64,000 nt of DNA from Saccharibacillus sp. CPCC 101409 (GCF_030518235.1 NZ_JAULSA010000005.1:124001-188000), one strand, 5' to 3'. Shown: positions 28,817 to 38,330, numbered from the stretch's first letter. Made by a program: numbers and translations. The notes: a model not told the origin generated them from the letters alone.

Positions 28817-29821
28817 CTACCAGATCAGTGCGGTTCCGCCCCAGGTCAGGCCGCCGCCGAAGCCGACCATTACCACGCGGTCGCCTTCTTTGACGCGGCC
28901 TTCTTCGACCGCTTCGACCAGCGCGAGCGGAATGGACGCCGCCGACGTGTTGGCATACTTCTGCACGTTGATCATCACCCGGTCTTCCGACAGGTCCAGA
29001 CGCTGCATCGCGGACTGGATAATGCGGATATTGGCCTGGTGCGGGATAAACAAATCGATGTCTTCTTTGGTCATTTCGGCTTTGCGCAGCACTTCTTCGG
29101 TCGCCGTGCCCATGACCCGCACCGCGAATTTGAACACTTCGCGTCCGCTCATATAGATAAAGTGCTGCTTCGCCGCGAGCGTTTCGGGCGAAGACGGCAG
29201 GCGCGATCCGCCGGCCGGCAGCTTGAGCAGCTCGCCGCCCGTGCCTTCCGCGCCCAGATCGAACGATTGGAACCCGCGTCCTTCCGGCACTTCGCCGATT
29301 ACCACCGCGCCCGCTCCGTCGCCGAACAGCACGCAGGTGTTGCGGTCGGTATAATCCGTAATCCGCGACAGCGTATCGGCGCCGATGACCAGCGCGTTAT
29401 TGTACATGCCGTTCTGGATAAATCCGGTCGCCGCCGCCAGGCTGTACACGAAGCCCGAGCAGGCCGCGCCCAGATCGAAAGCCGCCGCTTTCTTGGCGCC
29501 GAGTCTTTCCTGCAGGATGCAGGCCGTCGAAGGAAACGTCGTATCCGGCGTGATTGTCGCCACCACGATCAGATCGAGTTCTTCGGCTTTGAGCCCGGCC
29601 GAATCCAGCGCTTTGATCGCCGCTTCGTAAGCCAGATCCGAAGTCGCCTGTTCCGGGGCGGCGATATGCCGTTCTCGGATGCCTGTGCGGCTGACGATCC
29701 ATTCGTCGTTCGTATCCACCATTTTTTCGAGTTCCGCGTTGTTCAAAATGCGTTCCGGCACGTATTTGCCCGTTCCGATGACGCCGACCGGCCGTAAATT
29801 TTTCATCTTTATGTCACTCAC
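28817..29821 (-). CDS. fabH: Beta-ketoacyl-ACP synthase III
   Basis: FabH starts fatty-acid synthesis by condensing an acyl-CoA primer with malonyl-ACP; in branched-chain Firmicutes the primers are often branched. The triad is C121 ([12 protein letters not shown]), H260 ([10 protein letters not shown]) and N290 ([13 protein letters not shown]). The frame opens with GTG at 29821, overlapping the plsX stop; an ATG at 29806 is an alternative start five codons in. The length is 329-334 residues. It lies between plsX and fabD. Confidence 0.96.
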   Translation of the reverse strand: MSDIKMKNLRPVGVIGTGKYVPERILNNAELEKMVDTNDEWIVSRTGIRERHIAAPEQATSDLAYEAAIKALDSAGLKAEELDLIVVATITPDTTFPSTACILQERLGAKKAAAFDLGAACSGFVYSLAAATGFIQNGMYNNALVIGADTLSRITDYTDRNTCVLFGDGAGAVVIGEVPEGRGFQSFDLGAEGTGGELLKLPAGGSRLPSSPETLAAKQHFIYMSGREVFKFAVRVMGTATEEVLRKAEMTKEDIDLFIPHQANIRIIQSAMQRLDLSEDRVMINVQKYANTSAASIPLALVEAVEEGRVKEGDRVVMVGFGGGLTWGGTALIW

Positions 29822-30831
29822 TTCCCGCTGATTTGCTGATTAAGAGTCGCCATGCTTTCCGAAATACTGGACACGAGCCGGTGTTCCAGCGCCGTTCTCG
29901 ACTGGCGGACCGCATTCTTGATCGCTTCCGCGTCGGACGAGCCGTGCGCTTTGACGACAAGCCCGTTAAGTCCGAGCAGCGGCGCGCCGCCGTGTTCTTT
30001 ATAATCCATCTTCGATCTGAGGCCCCGCAGCTGCGGCATAATGAGCGCCGCGCCCACTTTGGCTTTGAACGAAGAAGTCAATTCCTGCTTGAGCAGCTTG
30101 AATACCGCTCCCGCCGTTCCTTCGAGCGATTTGAGCAGAATATTGCCGGCGAAGCCGTCGCAGACAAGCACGTCGCAGACCCCGTCCAGAATATCGCGCG
30201 CTTCGACGTTGCCCACGAAGTTGACGGGCAGCTCCGACAGCAGCGGAAACGCCGCCTTGGTCAGTTCGTTGCCTTTGCCGGGCTCCGTGCCCACGTTCAG
30301 CAGTCCGACTCTCGGGCGTTCGATGCCGTCGACTTTCTCGCGGTACAAACTGCCCATCAGCGCGTACTGCGCCAGATGCTCCGGCTTCGCGTCCATATTC
30401 GCGCCGAGATCGAGCGCGAGCGTTCCCGTGCCGCGCTCGTCCAGCGTCGGAATCATCGGCGCGAGCGCCGGGCGCTCCACGCCGCTCATCCGCCCGACGA
30501 CGAGCAGTCCCGCCGTCATCAGGGCGCCGGTGTTGCCGGCCGAGATCATCGCGTCCGCAAGACCTTCTTTGACCATCCGTCCCGCCACGACCATCGAAGC
30601 GTCTTTTTTGCGACGGACGGCTTTGACCGGTTCGTCTTCCCCCGAGATGACCTCGCCCGCGTGCACGATCGTAAGATTGGACCTGCCGGCGCCGATCAGC
30701 GGCGCAAGCTTACTCTCGTCGCCGATCAGCTTGATCGTGACGTCGCTCCATTCGGCCGCCGCGGCCAGCGCTCCCGCAGCCGTGCTTTCCGGCGCGTGGT
30801 CGCCGCCCATGGCGTCTATTGCAATAATCAT
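29818..30831 (-). CDS. plsX: Phosphate acyltransferase PlsX
   Basis: PlsX converts acyl-ACP to acyl-phosphate, the donor for PlsY in phospholipid synthesis. The N-terminus [14 protein letters not shown] is diagnostic, with [14 protein letters not shown] and [14 protein letters not shown] further on. The length is 337 residues. The ATG at 30831 follows GGAGGACG. It is coupled to fabH by overlap and follows fapR, as in Bacillus. Confidence 0.97.
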   Translation of the reverse strand: MIIAIDAMGGDHAPESTAAGALAAAAEWSDVTIKLIGDESKLAPLIGAGRSNLTIVHAGEVISGEDEPVKAVRRKKDASMVVAGRMVKEGLADAMISAGNTGALMTAGLLVVGRMSGVERPALAPMIPTLDERGTGTLALDLGANMDAKPEHLAQYALMGSLYREKVDGIERPRVGLLNVGTEPGKGNELTKAAFPLLSELPVNFVGNVEARDILDGVCDVLVCDGFAGNILLKSLEGTAGAVFKLLKQELTSSFKAKVGAALIMPQLRGLRSKMDYKEHGGAPLLGLNGLVVKAHGSSDAEAIKNAVRQSRTALEHRLVSSISESMATLNQQISGK

Positions 30832-30855
30832 TTCCGCGTCCTCCCCATAGCCGTG

Positions 30856-31578
30856 TTACCGGTTCTTGTTGTCGTCGGACCGGTAAATGATGAAGTTCCC
30901 CTGAAATACCATCTCTTCGCCGACATACGAGAGCACTTCCACCTTGGCCCGCCCGGCTTTGCCGGGACTTGTGCGCACATACGCTTTGGCGATGCACTTC
31001 TCGCCGAGATGGATCGGCCGGACGAAGCGCAGATCGGCCGAAGCGGTCAGCGCGATCTCGTCGTTGATGACGGCGACGGCCAGCGAATTCGCCTGGGCGA
31101 AAATATGGTGTCCGCGCGCGATCTGCGTCCGGGTGAATACATGCTCCTCGCGGATTTCGAAGATCGAAATGCCGCTGCGGTCGAGCTGAAGATCGATAAT
31201 GTCGCCGATGACTTCTTCCGCCGCCAGCGAGCGCACCTGGTCGTAAGAACGCTCCGCCATCAGCTTCATCCGCTCGCGGAGTTCGGGAATCCCCAGCTCC
31301 ATCCGGTCGAGCCGAATCGTCTGAATGCTGACTTTGAGGCGGCGCGTCAGTTCCCGGTCGGTCACGAACGGATTCTCGTCGATCAGCTCGACGAGCCGCT
31401 GCTGACGCTGACGTTTCGGTAAACGTTCGATGCCGGTCTCCCCCTTCGCAGGCGCGAAAAAATACGCGCCGGCCGTTGCTAAACCGCATGCGTCGGTACT
31501 GCCGTCCGTTCGGTGCATGCGTTTCGATACATTCGGTAAAACCGATCCGTTTATTCGCGCCCAGGCAACTTGTTTCAT
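30856..31578 (-). CDS. fapR: Fatty-acid and phospholipid biosynthesis regulator FapR
   Basis: FapR is a repressor of lipid-synthesis genes whose hot-dog-fold domain binds malonyl-CoA. The helix-turn-helix part is TDRELTRRLKVSIQTIRLDRMELGIPELRERM; the effector domain contains ARGHHIFAQANSLAVAVIN and SYVGEEMVFQGNF. The open frame from the ATG at 31578 is 240 residues, about 50 more than known FapR. The homology begins only at IERLPKRQRQQRL (31431), where a purine-rich site AAGGGGGAG is correctly spaced before an ATC codon. The true start is therefore uncertain. A FapR box lies upstream, so autoregulation is likely. Confidence 0.93.
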   Translation of the reverse strand: MKQVAWARINGSVLPNVSKRMHRTDGSTDACGLATAGAYFFAPAKGETGIERLPKRQRQQRLVELIDENPFVTDRELTRRLKVSIQTIRLDRMELGIPELRERMKLMAERSYDQVRSLAAEEVIGDIIDLQLDRSGISIFEIREEHVFTRTQIARGHHIFAQANSLAVAVINDEIALTASADLRFVRPIHLGEKCIAKAYVRTSPGKAGRAKVEVLSYVGEEMVFQGNFIIYRSDDNKNR

Positions 31579-31711
31579 TTGATCGAGGCAAGTCGCCGGG
31601 GCCGCGTCCCCTTTGAAACTCTTTTTCTATATGAAGCTTTATGGTCGATCCCAGTCTCCGCCGCGTCCGCGCAATCTTGTGCGCTTCTTTATGTGGTCCG
31701 CCGCAAAAGGT

Positions 31712-31740
31712 TTTAGAACCTGGTACTAATCGCTAGTATA
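31712..31740 (-). promoter_or_regulatory. FapR operator and fapR promoter -10 box
   Basis: TTAGAACCTGGTACTAA (31713-31729) matches the known FapR operator consensus (TTAGTACC-N-GGTACTAA type) with one mismatch in one half-site. On the minus strand a -10 box TATACT (31740-31735) lies directly upstream, so the operator would cover the transcription start. The -35 region is weak. Confidence 0.85.
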
Positions 31741-31804
31741 AAGCATTCCCTGCAAAAAAGAAAGAGGGCGGTCTGCGGACGCCGGCGGCGAGCCCGCCCG
31801 GGCC

Positions 31805-31837
31805 AAAAAGAAAAGCCCCGCCGAAAAGGCGGGGCTT
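31805..31837 (-). terminator. Rho-independent terminator of rpmF
   Basis: AAGCCCCGCC (31813-31822) pairs perfectly with GGCGGGGCTT (31828-31837); the minus strand continues TTTTCTTTTT. It separates yceD-rpmF from the fapR promoter. Confidence 0.93.
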
Positions 31838-31870
31838 GACTTGCGGACCGGGCGGTCCGCCGCGAGAATA

Positions 31871-32044
31871 TTATTGAGAAATAACTTCTCTGGATTTGTA
31901 AGTTCCGCAAACTTTGCATACGTGGTGAGCCAGCTTGAGCTCTCCGCATTGTTCGCACTTCACCATGCCCGGCACCGCCAGCTTGAAATGCGTGCGGCGC
32001 TTGTCGCGGCGCGTCTTGGACGTTCTCCGTTGAGGTACTGCCAT
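31871..32044 (-). CDS. rpmF: 50S ribosomal protein L32
   Basis: L32 is a small basic 50S protein. It starts [20 protein letters not shown] and has a zinc-ribbon pair CEQC and CKVC, so this is the zinc-binding form. The length is 57 residues. The ATG at 32044 follows AAGGAGGTG; the seven codons before it are not part of the protein. It follows yceD. Confidence 0.96.
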   Translation of the reverse strand: MAVPQRRTSKTRRDKRRTHFKLAVPGMVKCEQCGELKLAHHVCKVCGTYKSREVISQ

Positions 32045-32113
32045 GTTTAACACCTCCTTATTCAAGTCAACCGGCCGAAACCGGATGTAATCCTTGCCCG
32101 AAAACCTGTGCGC

Positions 32114-32623
32114 TTACTTAAAGAAATCTTTGAGCCCGGCAAGCCGGGGGTCGATTACCGTATTGTCGCAGCCGCAGGCCGTTTCGTTCAGATTGGTTCC
32201 GCACGTTTGGCAGAGCCCTTTGCAGTCTTCTTTGCACAGCGGCGCGTTCGGCACGCCGAGCGTCACGTGCTCTTCGAGGTAAGGCGACAATTCGAACGTA
32301 TCTTCCGTCACCAGAAGCATGTCCTCGTCGTCTTCGAGTTCCTCTTCGCCTTCTTCCCGCTGCTTGAACCGTTCTTCGAACGGAATCCGCAGTTCCACAT
32401 GCGCCGGTTCCAGACAGCGCGAGCAAACCATATCCAAATGTCCCGAAAGCGTCCCGCGAACTTCCACCGTTCCGTCGAGCGACGGCGCAGCCGTCAAATC
32501 GGCCTCGAGGGGAGAAGCGGAGATCACGTCCGTGCGACCTTCGATCGATCGTTCGATCGGCACGCTGCCGGTCAAACGAACCGGTTCGCCGTTTTGAATC
32601 GTTCTGCGCAGATGCAGACGCAT
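32114..32623 (-). CDS. yceD: DUF177 (YceD) family protein
   Basis: YceD/DUF177 proteins are encoded before rpmF throughout bacteria; in plants a homologue takes part in 23S rRNA processing. The protein shows CSRCLEPAHVELRIPFEERF and a C-terminal four-cysteine cluster CKEDCKGLCQTCGTNLNE, a probable metal site, with an acidic stretch between. I chose the ATG at 32623 because GGAG is better spaced from it than from the ATG two codons earlier. Length about 169 residues. Confidence 0.9.
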   Translation of the reverse strand: MRLHLRRTIQNGEPVRLTGSVPIERSIEGRTDVISASPLEADLTAAPSLDGTVEVRGTLSGHLDMVCSRCLEPAHVELRIPFEERFKQREEGEEELEDDEDMLLVTEDTFELSPYLEEHVTLGVPNAPLCKEDCKGLCQTCGTNLNETACGCDNTVIDPRLAGLKDFFK

Positions 32624-32649
32624 ATTCATCACTCCAAACAAACAAAGTT

Positions 32650-32679
32650 ATTATATCGACTTCACTTCGGTTTTGTCAA
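32650..32679 (-). promoter_or_regulatory. Vegetative promoter of yceD-rpmF
   Basis: On the minus strand a perfect TTGACA (32679-32674) and a perfect TATAAT (32655-32650) are 18 bases apart, predicting transcription start about 20 bases before yceD. The rest of the 305-base gap between yceD and tmcAL (32680-32928) shows no gene. Confidence 0.9.
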
Positions 32680-32928
32680 CCGTCAGTCAAGTATTTTTCA
32701 TTTACGGCCTTTTCGGCCCGCGGCGCGGGCTTGCGGTTCCTTTCGCCCTTTCGCAAAGTGATTTTCGCGTGTACGCTAGAGACAAAGGGAGACAAACGCT
32801 TGCCGCTTCCGCGGATCAAAGTCCCGCCGCCGGCAGGCTGCGACAGCCCAGCGGCGGCCGAAGACCGGACGAAGCTTTATTCTACCATATATTTTCTGCT
32901 CTGTTAAGAGAGGAGACGTGTTTTTTTG

Positions 32929-34179
32929 ATGAAAACGGTCGGATTGATCGTCGAGTACAACCCGTTTCACAACGGCCACCTGCTGCATTTGAACCGCTCG
33001 CGCGAGCTTGCGGGCGCCGATGCGGTGGTCGCCGTGATGAGCGGCCCGTTCACCCAGCGCGGCGAGCCCGCGCTGCTGTCCAAGCGCGCCCGCGCGGAGA
33101 TGGCGCTGGCCGCGGGCGCCGACCTGGTGCTGGAGCTGCCGGTGCTGTACGCACTCCAGCCCGCCGAATGGTTTGCCTTCGGCGCGGTCTCGCTGCTGGA
33201 CGCGACCGGCGTCGTGGACAGCCTGTGCTTCGGCAGCGAGAGCGGCGAGCTGGAGCCGCTGGAAGCCCTGGCTTCGCGCATGGCCGGCGGGGAATCGCCG
33301 GCTATGCGCGAAGCGCTGCGTCAGGCCCTCGCGGCGGGCCTGAGCTACCCGGCCGCCTATGCGAAGGCGGCCTCGCAGGTCCCCTGCGGCGGCGATTCCG
33401 CCGAAGGCGCCGCGGCCCTGCTGCGCAATCCGAACGATACGCTCGGATTGCAGTACCTGCTGGCGCTGCGCCGCATCGCCAGCGGCATTGCGCCGCTGAC
33501 AATGCGGCGCGAGCAGGCCGGCTACCACGACGCCGGCCTGCCCGCGGGCGGGGCGATCGCCAGCGCGACGGCGCTGCGCGCCGCGCTGGCGCGCGGACCG
33601 GGCGGCCTGGACGAGGCCGCCCCGTACGTGCCGCAGACCTCGCTGCGCATCCTGCGCCGCGAGGCCGAGGCCGGCCGCCTGCTGGCCGCCGGCTGGGAGG
33701 CGCTGGCGCAGCCTCTCTTCGCCGCGCTGATTACGCGCGCGCCGGAAGAACTGGCCCTCGTGCCGGAAGCCGCCGAGGGCCTGGAGCACCGCATTTCCGC
33801 CGCCCTGCCGCGCCTGGCGGAACCGGGCGTCGAATGCCTGCTCGCCGCGGTCAAGACCAAGCGCTATACGCGCACCCGCCTGCAGCGGCTGCTGGCGCAC
33901 GCGCTGCTGAACCACTCCGGCGCCCTGTTCGGCCGCGAGAACCTGGCCCTCGGTCCGCGATACCTCCGCGTGCTGGGCTTCTCGCCGCAGGGCCGCCTGC
34001 TGCTCAAAGCCATGAAAAAAACGGCGAAGCTGCCCGTCGTCGTCCGCGCCGCGGATCATGCCGATCCGCAGCTGGAGCTCGATATCCGGGCTTCCGCCGT
34101 TCACGCTTCGGCGTTCGCCCATGCCGCCGTGAAGGACATGTACGCCGATTATTACTCGCCGCCGGTCGCGGTGTTCTGA
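32929..34179 (+). CDS. tmcAL: tRNA(Met) cytidine acetate ligase TmcAL (YlbM)
   Basis: TmcAL uses ATP and acetate to form N4-acetylcytidine at the wobble position of elongator tRNA-Met. The nucleotidyltransferase-like N-terminus has VGLIVEYNPFHNGHLLHL with the HxGH motif, then VAVMSGPFTQRGEPALL. The protein has 416 residues and is arginine- and alanine-rich. The gene is notably G+C-rich compared with its neighbours. The ATG at 32929 follows AGAGGAG. It is on the plus strand, and its 3' end overlaps the end of the convergent PDZ-Lon gene by 28 bases. Confidence 0.92.
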   Translation: MKTVGLIVEYNPFHNGHLLHLNRSRELAGADAVVAVMSGPFTQRGEPALLSKRARAEMALAAGADLVLELPVLYALQPAEWFAFGAVSLLDATGVVDSLCFGSESGELEPLEALASRMAGGESPAMREALRQALAAGLSYPAAYAKAASQVPCGGDSAEGAAALLRNPNDTLGLQYLLALRRIASGIAPLTMRREQAGYHDAGLPAGGAIASATALRAALARGPGGLDEAAPYVPQTSLRILRREAEAGRLLAAGWEALAQPLFAALITRAPEELALVPEAAEGLEHRISAALPRLAEPGVECLLAAVKTKRYTRTRLQRLLAHALLNHSGALFGRENLALGPRYLRVLGFSPQGRLLLKAMKKTAKLPVVVRAADHADPQLELDIRASAVHASAFAHAAVKDMYADYYSPPVAVF

Positions 34180-35201
34180 ACCTTGGCCGGCAGCTTGTCG
34201 ATATACGCCAGCGCGTCTTCCAGCTTGTCGACGGGCACCAGCGTCATCGAAGAATCCATTTCTTCCAGCTTGTGCTTCGCGACTTCGTAATTGGCCCGCG
34301 GCACGAAGAACAGCTCCGCTCCTTTTTCCCGCGCGGCCACGACTTTGTGCTGCACGCCGCCGATCTCGCCGACGGTTCCGTCGGCTTTGATCGTGCCCGT
34401 GCCCGCGATCCGGTAACCCCGCGTCAGGTCGCCCGGCGTCAGCTGGTTGTAGATCTCCAGCGTAAACATCAGCCCCGCCGACGGTCCGCCGACCTGCGTT
34501 TGGGTAAAAACCACCTCGTCGTCCGGATTGTCCGGCTCGACGCTGAGCACTTCGCCCGTGGAGACGCCAAAGCCCGTGCGCTGCGTGCCGTCGCCGTTGT
34601 CGATCTCGATCAGGCGGACGTTTTGCTCGATCTTTTTGCCGCCGCGTTCCAGCTCCACCTCGACCGTATCCCCCGCTTTGCGCGGTTCCAGAATATCGCG
34701 AAGATCGTCCAGCGTGGATACGGCCTTGTCGTCGACGCCGAGAATTTTGTCGCCCGCGATAAATTCTTTTTGCTGCGGGTCTTTGTTCGGCACCGTCGTA
34801 ATAAACGCGTATTCGGTCTCGACGCTGAAATCGATCCCGGCTTCCGTATAAGCGGCCGCCACGGCCGAAGACTGCGACGAATTCATATAATACTGCTGCG
34901 TAATCCGGTACTCGTCGTCGTCCTGGTCGCGGTCGCGCTTGCCGATATCGGCGTCGGAATCCAGCAGGGACAGCCCCATCAGCGCCAGATTGGCGTAAGC
35001 GACCGAGACGGTCGTCATCATAAACGTTCCGTTTTCCTCCGGATCGCCTCCCGCCACGCTGACCATCGGCTTCACTTCGTCCGCGCTGCCCGGGCGCTCG
35101 ATCGTATAGGAAGTCGGCATATAGACCACCACGTAAACGAGCAGGGCCAGACAGAGCAAATAAGCCAGGGTGCGACCCCGCGGCATTTTCGGACGCAGCA
35201 T
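34152..35201 (-). CDS. ylbL: Membrane-anchored PDZ-Lon protease (YlbL/SepM family)
   Basis: SepM/YlbL proteases are anchored outside the membrane and combine a PDZ domain with a Lon-type serine-lysine active site. One N-terminal helix (about 13-28, LAYLLCLALLVYVVVYM) anchors it. The PDZ domain contains AGDKILGVDDKAVSTLDDL. The Lon domain has the catalytic serine in VGGPSAGLMFTLEIY and lysine in IGGVQHKVVAA. The length is 349 residues from the ATG at 35201; the longer frame upstream lacks a good site. Substrate unknown; related proteins process peptides or are linked to DNA-damage response. Confidence 0.93.
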   Translation of the reverse strand: MLRPKMPRGRTLAYLLCLALLVYVVVYMPTSYTIERPGSADEVKPMVSVAGGDPEENGTFMMTTVSVAYANLALMGLSLLDSDADIGKRDRDQDDDEYRITQQYYMNSSQSSAVAAAYTEAGIDFSVETEYAFITTVPNKDPQQKEFIAGDKILGVDDKAVSTLDDLRDILEPRKAGDTVEVELERGGKKIEQNVRLIEIDNGDGTQRTGFGVSTGEVLSVEPDNPDDEVVFTQTQVGGPSAGLMFTLEIYNQLTPGDLTRGYRIAGTGTIKADGTVGEIGGVQHKVVAAREKGAELFFVPRANYEVAKHKLEEMDSSMTLVPVDKLEDALAYIDKLPAKVQNTATGGE

Positions 35202-35285
35202 ACGTTGTTCATCTCCTCGCGCTTGAATGAAAGCTTTACAATCCTTATCGGCCTGCGTCGGCTTCAAACTTTGCGGAACCGCTCT

Positions 35286-35789
35286 TTACCGGCCGTGCAG
35301 CTTCGCTTTGAGCGCCGCCTGCACGTCGGGGGTGACCAGCTCGCTTACGTCTCCGTCGAACTGGGCGATTTCTTTGACCACGCTCGAACTCAAATACGAG
35401 TACTGCGGATTGGTCATCATAAAAATAGTTTCCACGTTCTCGTTCAGTTTGCGGTTGGTCGTGGCGATCTGCAGCTCGTATTCGAAATCCGTGACCGAAC
35501 GGATGCCCCGAACAACGACCTGGGCTTTTTTTTGCTCCACATAGTTGACGAGCAGATCGCGGAACACATCCACTTCCACATTCGGCATATCGGCGGTGCC
35601 CAGGCGCAGCAACTCCGCTCTTTCCTCGACGGTAAACAGCGGCTTTTTGCTCAAATTGTTAAGCACGGCCACGATCAGCCGGTCGTACTGTTTGGCCGCG
35701 CGGTGGATAATATCCATATGCCCGAGCGTAACCGGATCGAAGCTGCCGGGATACACGGCGACCCGCTCGACTTTGCTTGCTTTTTCCAT
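35286..35789 (-). CDS. coaD: Phosphopantetheine adenylyltransferase
   Basis: CoaD makes dephospho-CoA from phosphopantetheine and ATP. The nucleotidyltransferase motif is [18 protein letters not shown] (with TxGH), followed by [18 protein letters not shown] and [13 protein letters not shown]. The length is 167 residues. The ATG at 35789 lies 12 bases behind AGGAGG, which is within the end of rsmD. Co-transcribed with rsmD. Confidence 0.97.
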   Translation of the reverse strand: MEKASKVERVAVYPGSFDPVTLGHMDIIHRAAKQYDRLIVAVLNNLSKKPLFTVEERAELLRLGTADMPNVEVDVFRDLLVNYVEQKKAQVVVRGIRSVTDFEYELQIATTNRKLNENVETIFMMTNPQYSYLSSSVVKEIAQFDGDVSELVTPDVQAALKAKLHGR

Positions 35790-35797
35790 GGTGACTT

Positions 35798-36388
35798 TTA
35801 ATCCTCCTCTGCAGGCTGCGCTTGTTCGCCCTGCCGCGGTCTCCACGTATAGATGGAAACGGTCGTTTCGCCGTAAACGGCTTTGCGGTCTTCCGTAAAT
35901 CCGCCGAATTCGGCCGGATACGCGTACGAAGATTCGTATTCGAGCAAAATGACGGCGCCGGGCCGCAGCAGTCCAAGCTCTTCCATGCGCAGCATCAGCT
36001 CCGCTCCGTTCTTCATCCGGTACGGCGGATCGAGAAAGACCAGTTCCAGCTTCGCTTCCCGCTTGGCCAGCGCTTTGAGCGCTCTTTGCGCGTCGTTCCG
36101 GTACACTTCGGCGCGCGGCTCGAAGCCGGTCGCGCGCAGATTGCTCCGCACCGTCTCGATACTCTTTGCGTCGGCGTCAACAAAAATCGCCCGCTGCGCT
36201 CCTCGGCTCAGCGCCTCGATGCCCAGGCCGCCGGTGCCGGCAAACAAATCCAGCGCGGTTCCCCCGTCGAAAAAAGGACCGATCATGCTGAATATCGCTT
36301 CTTTCACTTTATCGGTCGTCGGGCGCGTTCCGCTGCCCGGCACCGCTTTAAGGGGTCTGCCCTTCGCTTCCCCCGCTACTACTCTCAC
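35798..36388 (-). CDS. rsmD: 16S rRNA (guanine966-N2)-methyltransferase
   Basis: RsmD methylates G966 of 16S rRNA. The N-terminus [13 protein letters not shown] and [13 protein letters not shown] are typical; the SAM motif is [20 protein letters not shown] and the catalytic motif LVFLDPPY. The length is 196 residues. The start is GTG at 36388 behind GGGAGG. coaD follows directly, the usual pairing. Confidence 0.96.
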   Translation of the reverse strand: MRVVAGEAKGRPLKAVPGSGTRPTTDKVKEAIFSMIGPFFDGGTALDLFAGTGGLGIEALSRGAQRAIFVDADAKSIETVRSNLRATGFEPRAEVYRNDAQRALKALAKREAKLELVFLDPPYRMKNGAELMLRMEELGLLRPGAVILLEYESSYAYPAEFGGFTEDRKAVYGETTVSIYTWRPRQGEQAQPAEED

Positions 36389-36490
36389 GTCCGGTTGTCC
36401 TCCCGTTCTGTCAGGCTGCGCCCAAATATCGGCTTTTCATATCGTAACACAACGAGGCGGCGAGTAAAATCGGGCTTTTGCGAACGCGAC

Positions 36491-36546
36491 TGCAAAAAAA
36501 GACTTCCGCCTTCGCCGTTTGCGCCGGCGCGGGCGAAAGTCTTTTC
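36491..36546 (-). terminator. Rho-independent terminator of the SMP-30 gene
   Basis: AAAGACTTCCGCC (36498-36510) pairs with GGCGAAAGTCTTT (36533-36545) with one mismatch, and a run of seven T residues follows on the minus strand (36500-36494). Confidence 0.85.
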
Positions 36547-36556
36547 GATCGTTCTT

Positions 36557-37456
36557 TTATTCGGCGGCCGTTTGGCCGAACAGATGCGCCGGCTGCCCTT
36601 TGGGTCCCGGGCGGCAGACGAACAGCGCGCCGGCGAGCGGCTGCTGCGCTTTCCGCTCGTCGGACAATCCGTCCTGCGCGGTCGTAATATACAGATCGCC
36701 CAGATCCTCGCCGCCGAACGCGCAGCAGGTCACATTGTCGACGGGCAGCGCGATTTCTCCGATTTTCCGCCCCGATACCGGTTCCCATTTGCTGACGCGG
36801 GCTCCGCCGTAATGCGCGATCCACAGATCGCCGTCGGCGTCCACCGCCATGCCGTCCGGCCAGCCTTCTTCGTTTTCAAAAGAAACGACGGTCCGCTCCG
36901 CGCCCAGCTCGCCTTTGTCCGCGTCGAATTCGAACGCCTGCACCTTCTTCGTGCCCGTATCGATATAATAAAGCACGGTTCCGTCCGGGCTCCAGCCCAG
37001 GCCGTTGGACGTGGATACTTCGCCGAAGATATGCCGGACGGACAAATCGCCGTCCAGGCAGTAGAAGCCGCCCTGTTTGTCTTTGCCGACCAGACTCATC
37101 GTGCCGGCCCAGAAGCGTCCGGACGCGTCGCATTTGCCGTCGTTGAACCGGTTGTCGTCGCGGTTCTCCGGGTCCTGGATCGGTTCGAGCTTCCGGCTGT
37201 TCAGATCGTAGAACGCAAAGCCGCTTTCCACGGCCAGCACGACTTTATCGTCGGTATGGCCGACCGCCGCTCCCGCTCTTTCCGGCAGTTCGTGCACTTC
37301 TTCGCGGCTGTCTTCGGGATGGAAGAAACGCAGCTGCCTGCCTTCGATATCGACCCACATCAGCGCTTTTTTGCTTTCCAGCCAGTTCGGTCCTTCCCCC
37401 AGCAGCGCCCGATGCTCGGATACCGGTTCCGGCTTGATGCTTTTCAATTCGTTCAT
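36557..37456 (-). CDS. SMP-30/gluconolactonase family lactonase
   Basis: SMP-30/regucalcin proteins are six-bladed beta-propellers, many of which hydrolyse sugar lactones. The metal ligands are in place: Glu in LLGEGPNW, Asn in DNRFNDGKCDASGRFWAGTM, Asn in STSNGLGWSPDG and Asp in GWPDGMAVDADGDLW. The length is 299 residues with no signal peptide. The ATG at 37456 follows AAGGAG. It lies upstream of rsmD and about 100 bases after an SGNH hydrolase gene. Substrate cannot be read from sequence. Confidence 0.9.
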   Translation of the reverse strand: MNELKSIKPEPVSEHRALLGEGPNWLESKKALMWVDIEGRQLRFFHPEDSREEVHELPERAGAAVGHTDDKVVLAVESGFAFYDLNSRKLEPIQDPENRDDNRFNDGKCDASGRFWAGTMSLVGKDKQGGFYCLDGDLSVRHIFGEVSTSNGLGWSPDGTVLYYIDTGTKKVQAFEFDADKGELGAERTVVSFENEEGWPDGMAVDADGDLWIAHYGGARVSKWEPVSGRKIGEIALPVDNVTCCAFGGEDLGDLYITTAQDGLSDERKAQQPLAGALFVCRPGPKGQPAHLFGQTAAE

Positions 37457-37556
37457 ATGAATTCTCCTTCCGGATCATGGATGGACGTTCCGTGTTCGCA
37501 TTCGGCCAATATGCGGCTATCGCTTCTCTTACCCGAAATGCGGCGCCATTACGCGG

Positions 37557-38216
37557 TCAATCCCGGCCGCGGTCCCACTCGAAGTCCAGCGCGTCCAGCA
37601 GCCCGCGGGCGATGACCATGCTGCCCGCCGCATTCGGATGTACGTGATCCCAGCCGTTCGAGAGCGAGGACAGGATCATATGATGCCCCATCCGGTCGAA
37701 CGCCGCCTGCGTATCGACCAGTTCCGCGCCGTAGTCGCCGGCCAGACGCTTGATCACCGCTCCATAGCGGTCCATTTTGGAACGCATCGGATCTTCCCGG
37801 CCGCTCATATAATAAGGCGTCAGCAGGATCAGCCCTTTGAGGTTGGGCTGCGCCTCGTCCAGCAGTTCGCGCAGGGTCGCTTCGTATTCTTCCGGCGTGA
37901 TAAAAGACTGGACGGATTCCGGCGTGTCGAACTGCCTCCAGACGTCGTTGATGCCGATCAGAATCGCCAGCCAGTCCGGTTTGTGATCGAGCACGTCGGT
38001 CTGCCAGCGCTTCTTCAAATCGCGGACCGTATTGCCGCTGACGCCGGTATTGAGCACCAGCGTATTCAATTCGGGATAGCCTGTGCGCAGCAGCGCGTCG
38101 ACCAGCTGCGCGTAGCCGCCGCCCAGACCGTTTCCGTAACCGACGGGATAGCCGCGCCCCGCGTCGGTAACCGAGTCTCCGATCAGCAGCAGTTTGTCGC
38201 GATGAACCAGTTTCAT
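37557..38216 (-). CDS. SGNH/GDSL-type esterase
   Basis: The four SGNH blocks are present: LLIGDSVTDAGRG (Ser), a glycine-rich oxyanion turn, VSGNTVRDL (Asn in GN), GINDVW and DHVHPN (Asp-His). Such enzymes deacetylate sugars or hydrolyse lipid esters. No signal peptide is seen, so it is probably intracellular, perhaps acting on imported acetylated sugars; this is inference from nearby GH42 and SMP-30 genes. I chose the ATG at 38216 (219 residues), 12 bases behind AAGGAG; a preceding ATG directly abuts it. Confidence 0.88.
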   Translation of the reverse strand: MKLVHRDKLLLIGDSVTDAGRGYPVGYGNGLGGGYAQLVDALLRTGYPELNTLVLNTGVSGNTVRDLKKRWQTDVLDHKPDWLAILIGINDVWRQFDTPESVQSFITPEEYEATLRELLDEAQPNLKGLILLTPYYMSGREDPMRSKMDRYGAVIKRLAGDYGAELVDTQAAFDRMGHHMILSSLSNGWDHVHPNAAGSMVIARGLLDALDFEWDRGRD

Positions 38217-38330
38217 TTCGTTATCCATCTCCTTAAATCCGGATCGGGACCGGCGCGCAGCCTGCCCGATGCGATAATTCTTTGCACGATCAAACATTCG
38301 CCGCCGGCGCGCCCATTCCTTCCCTGGCGG

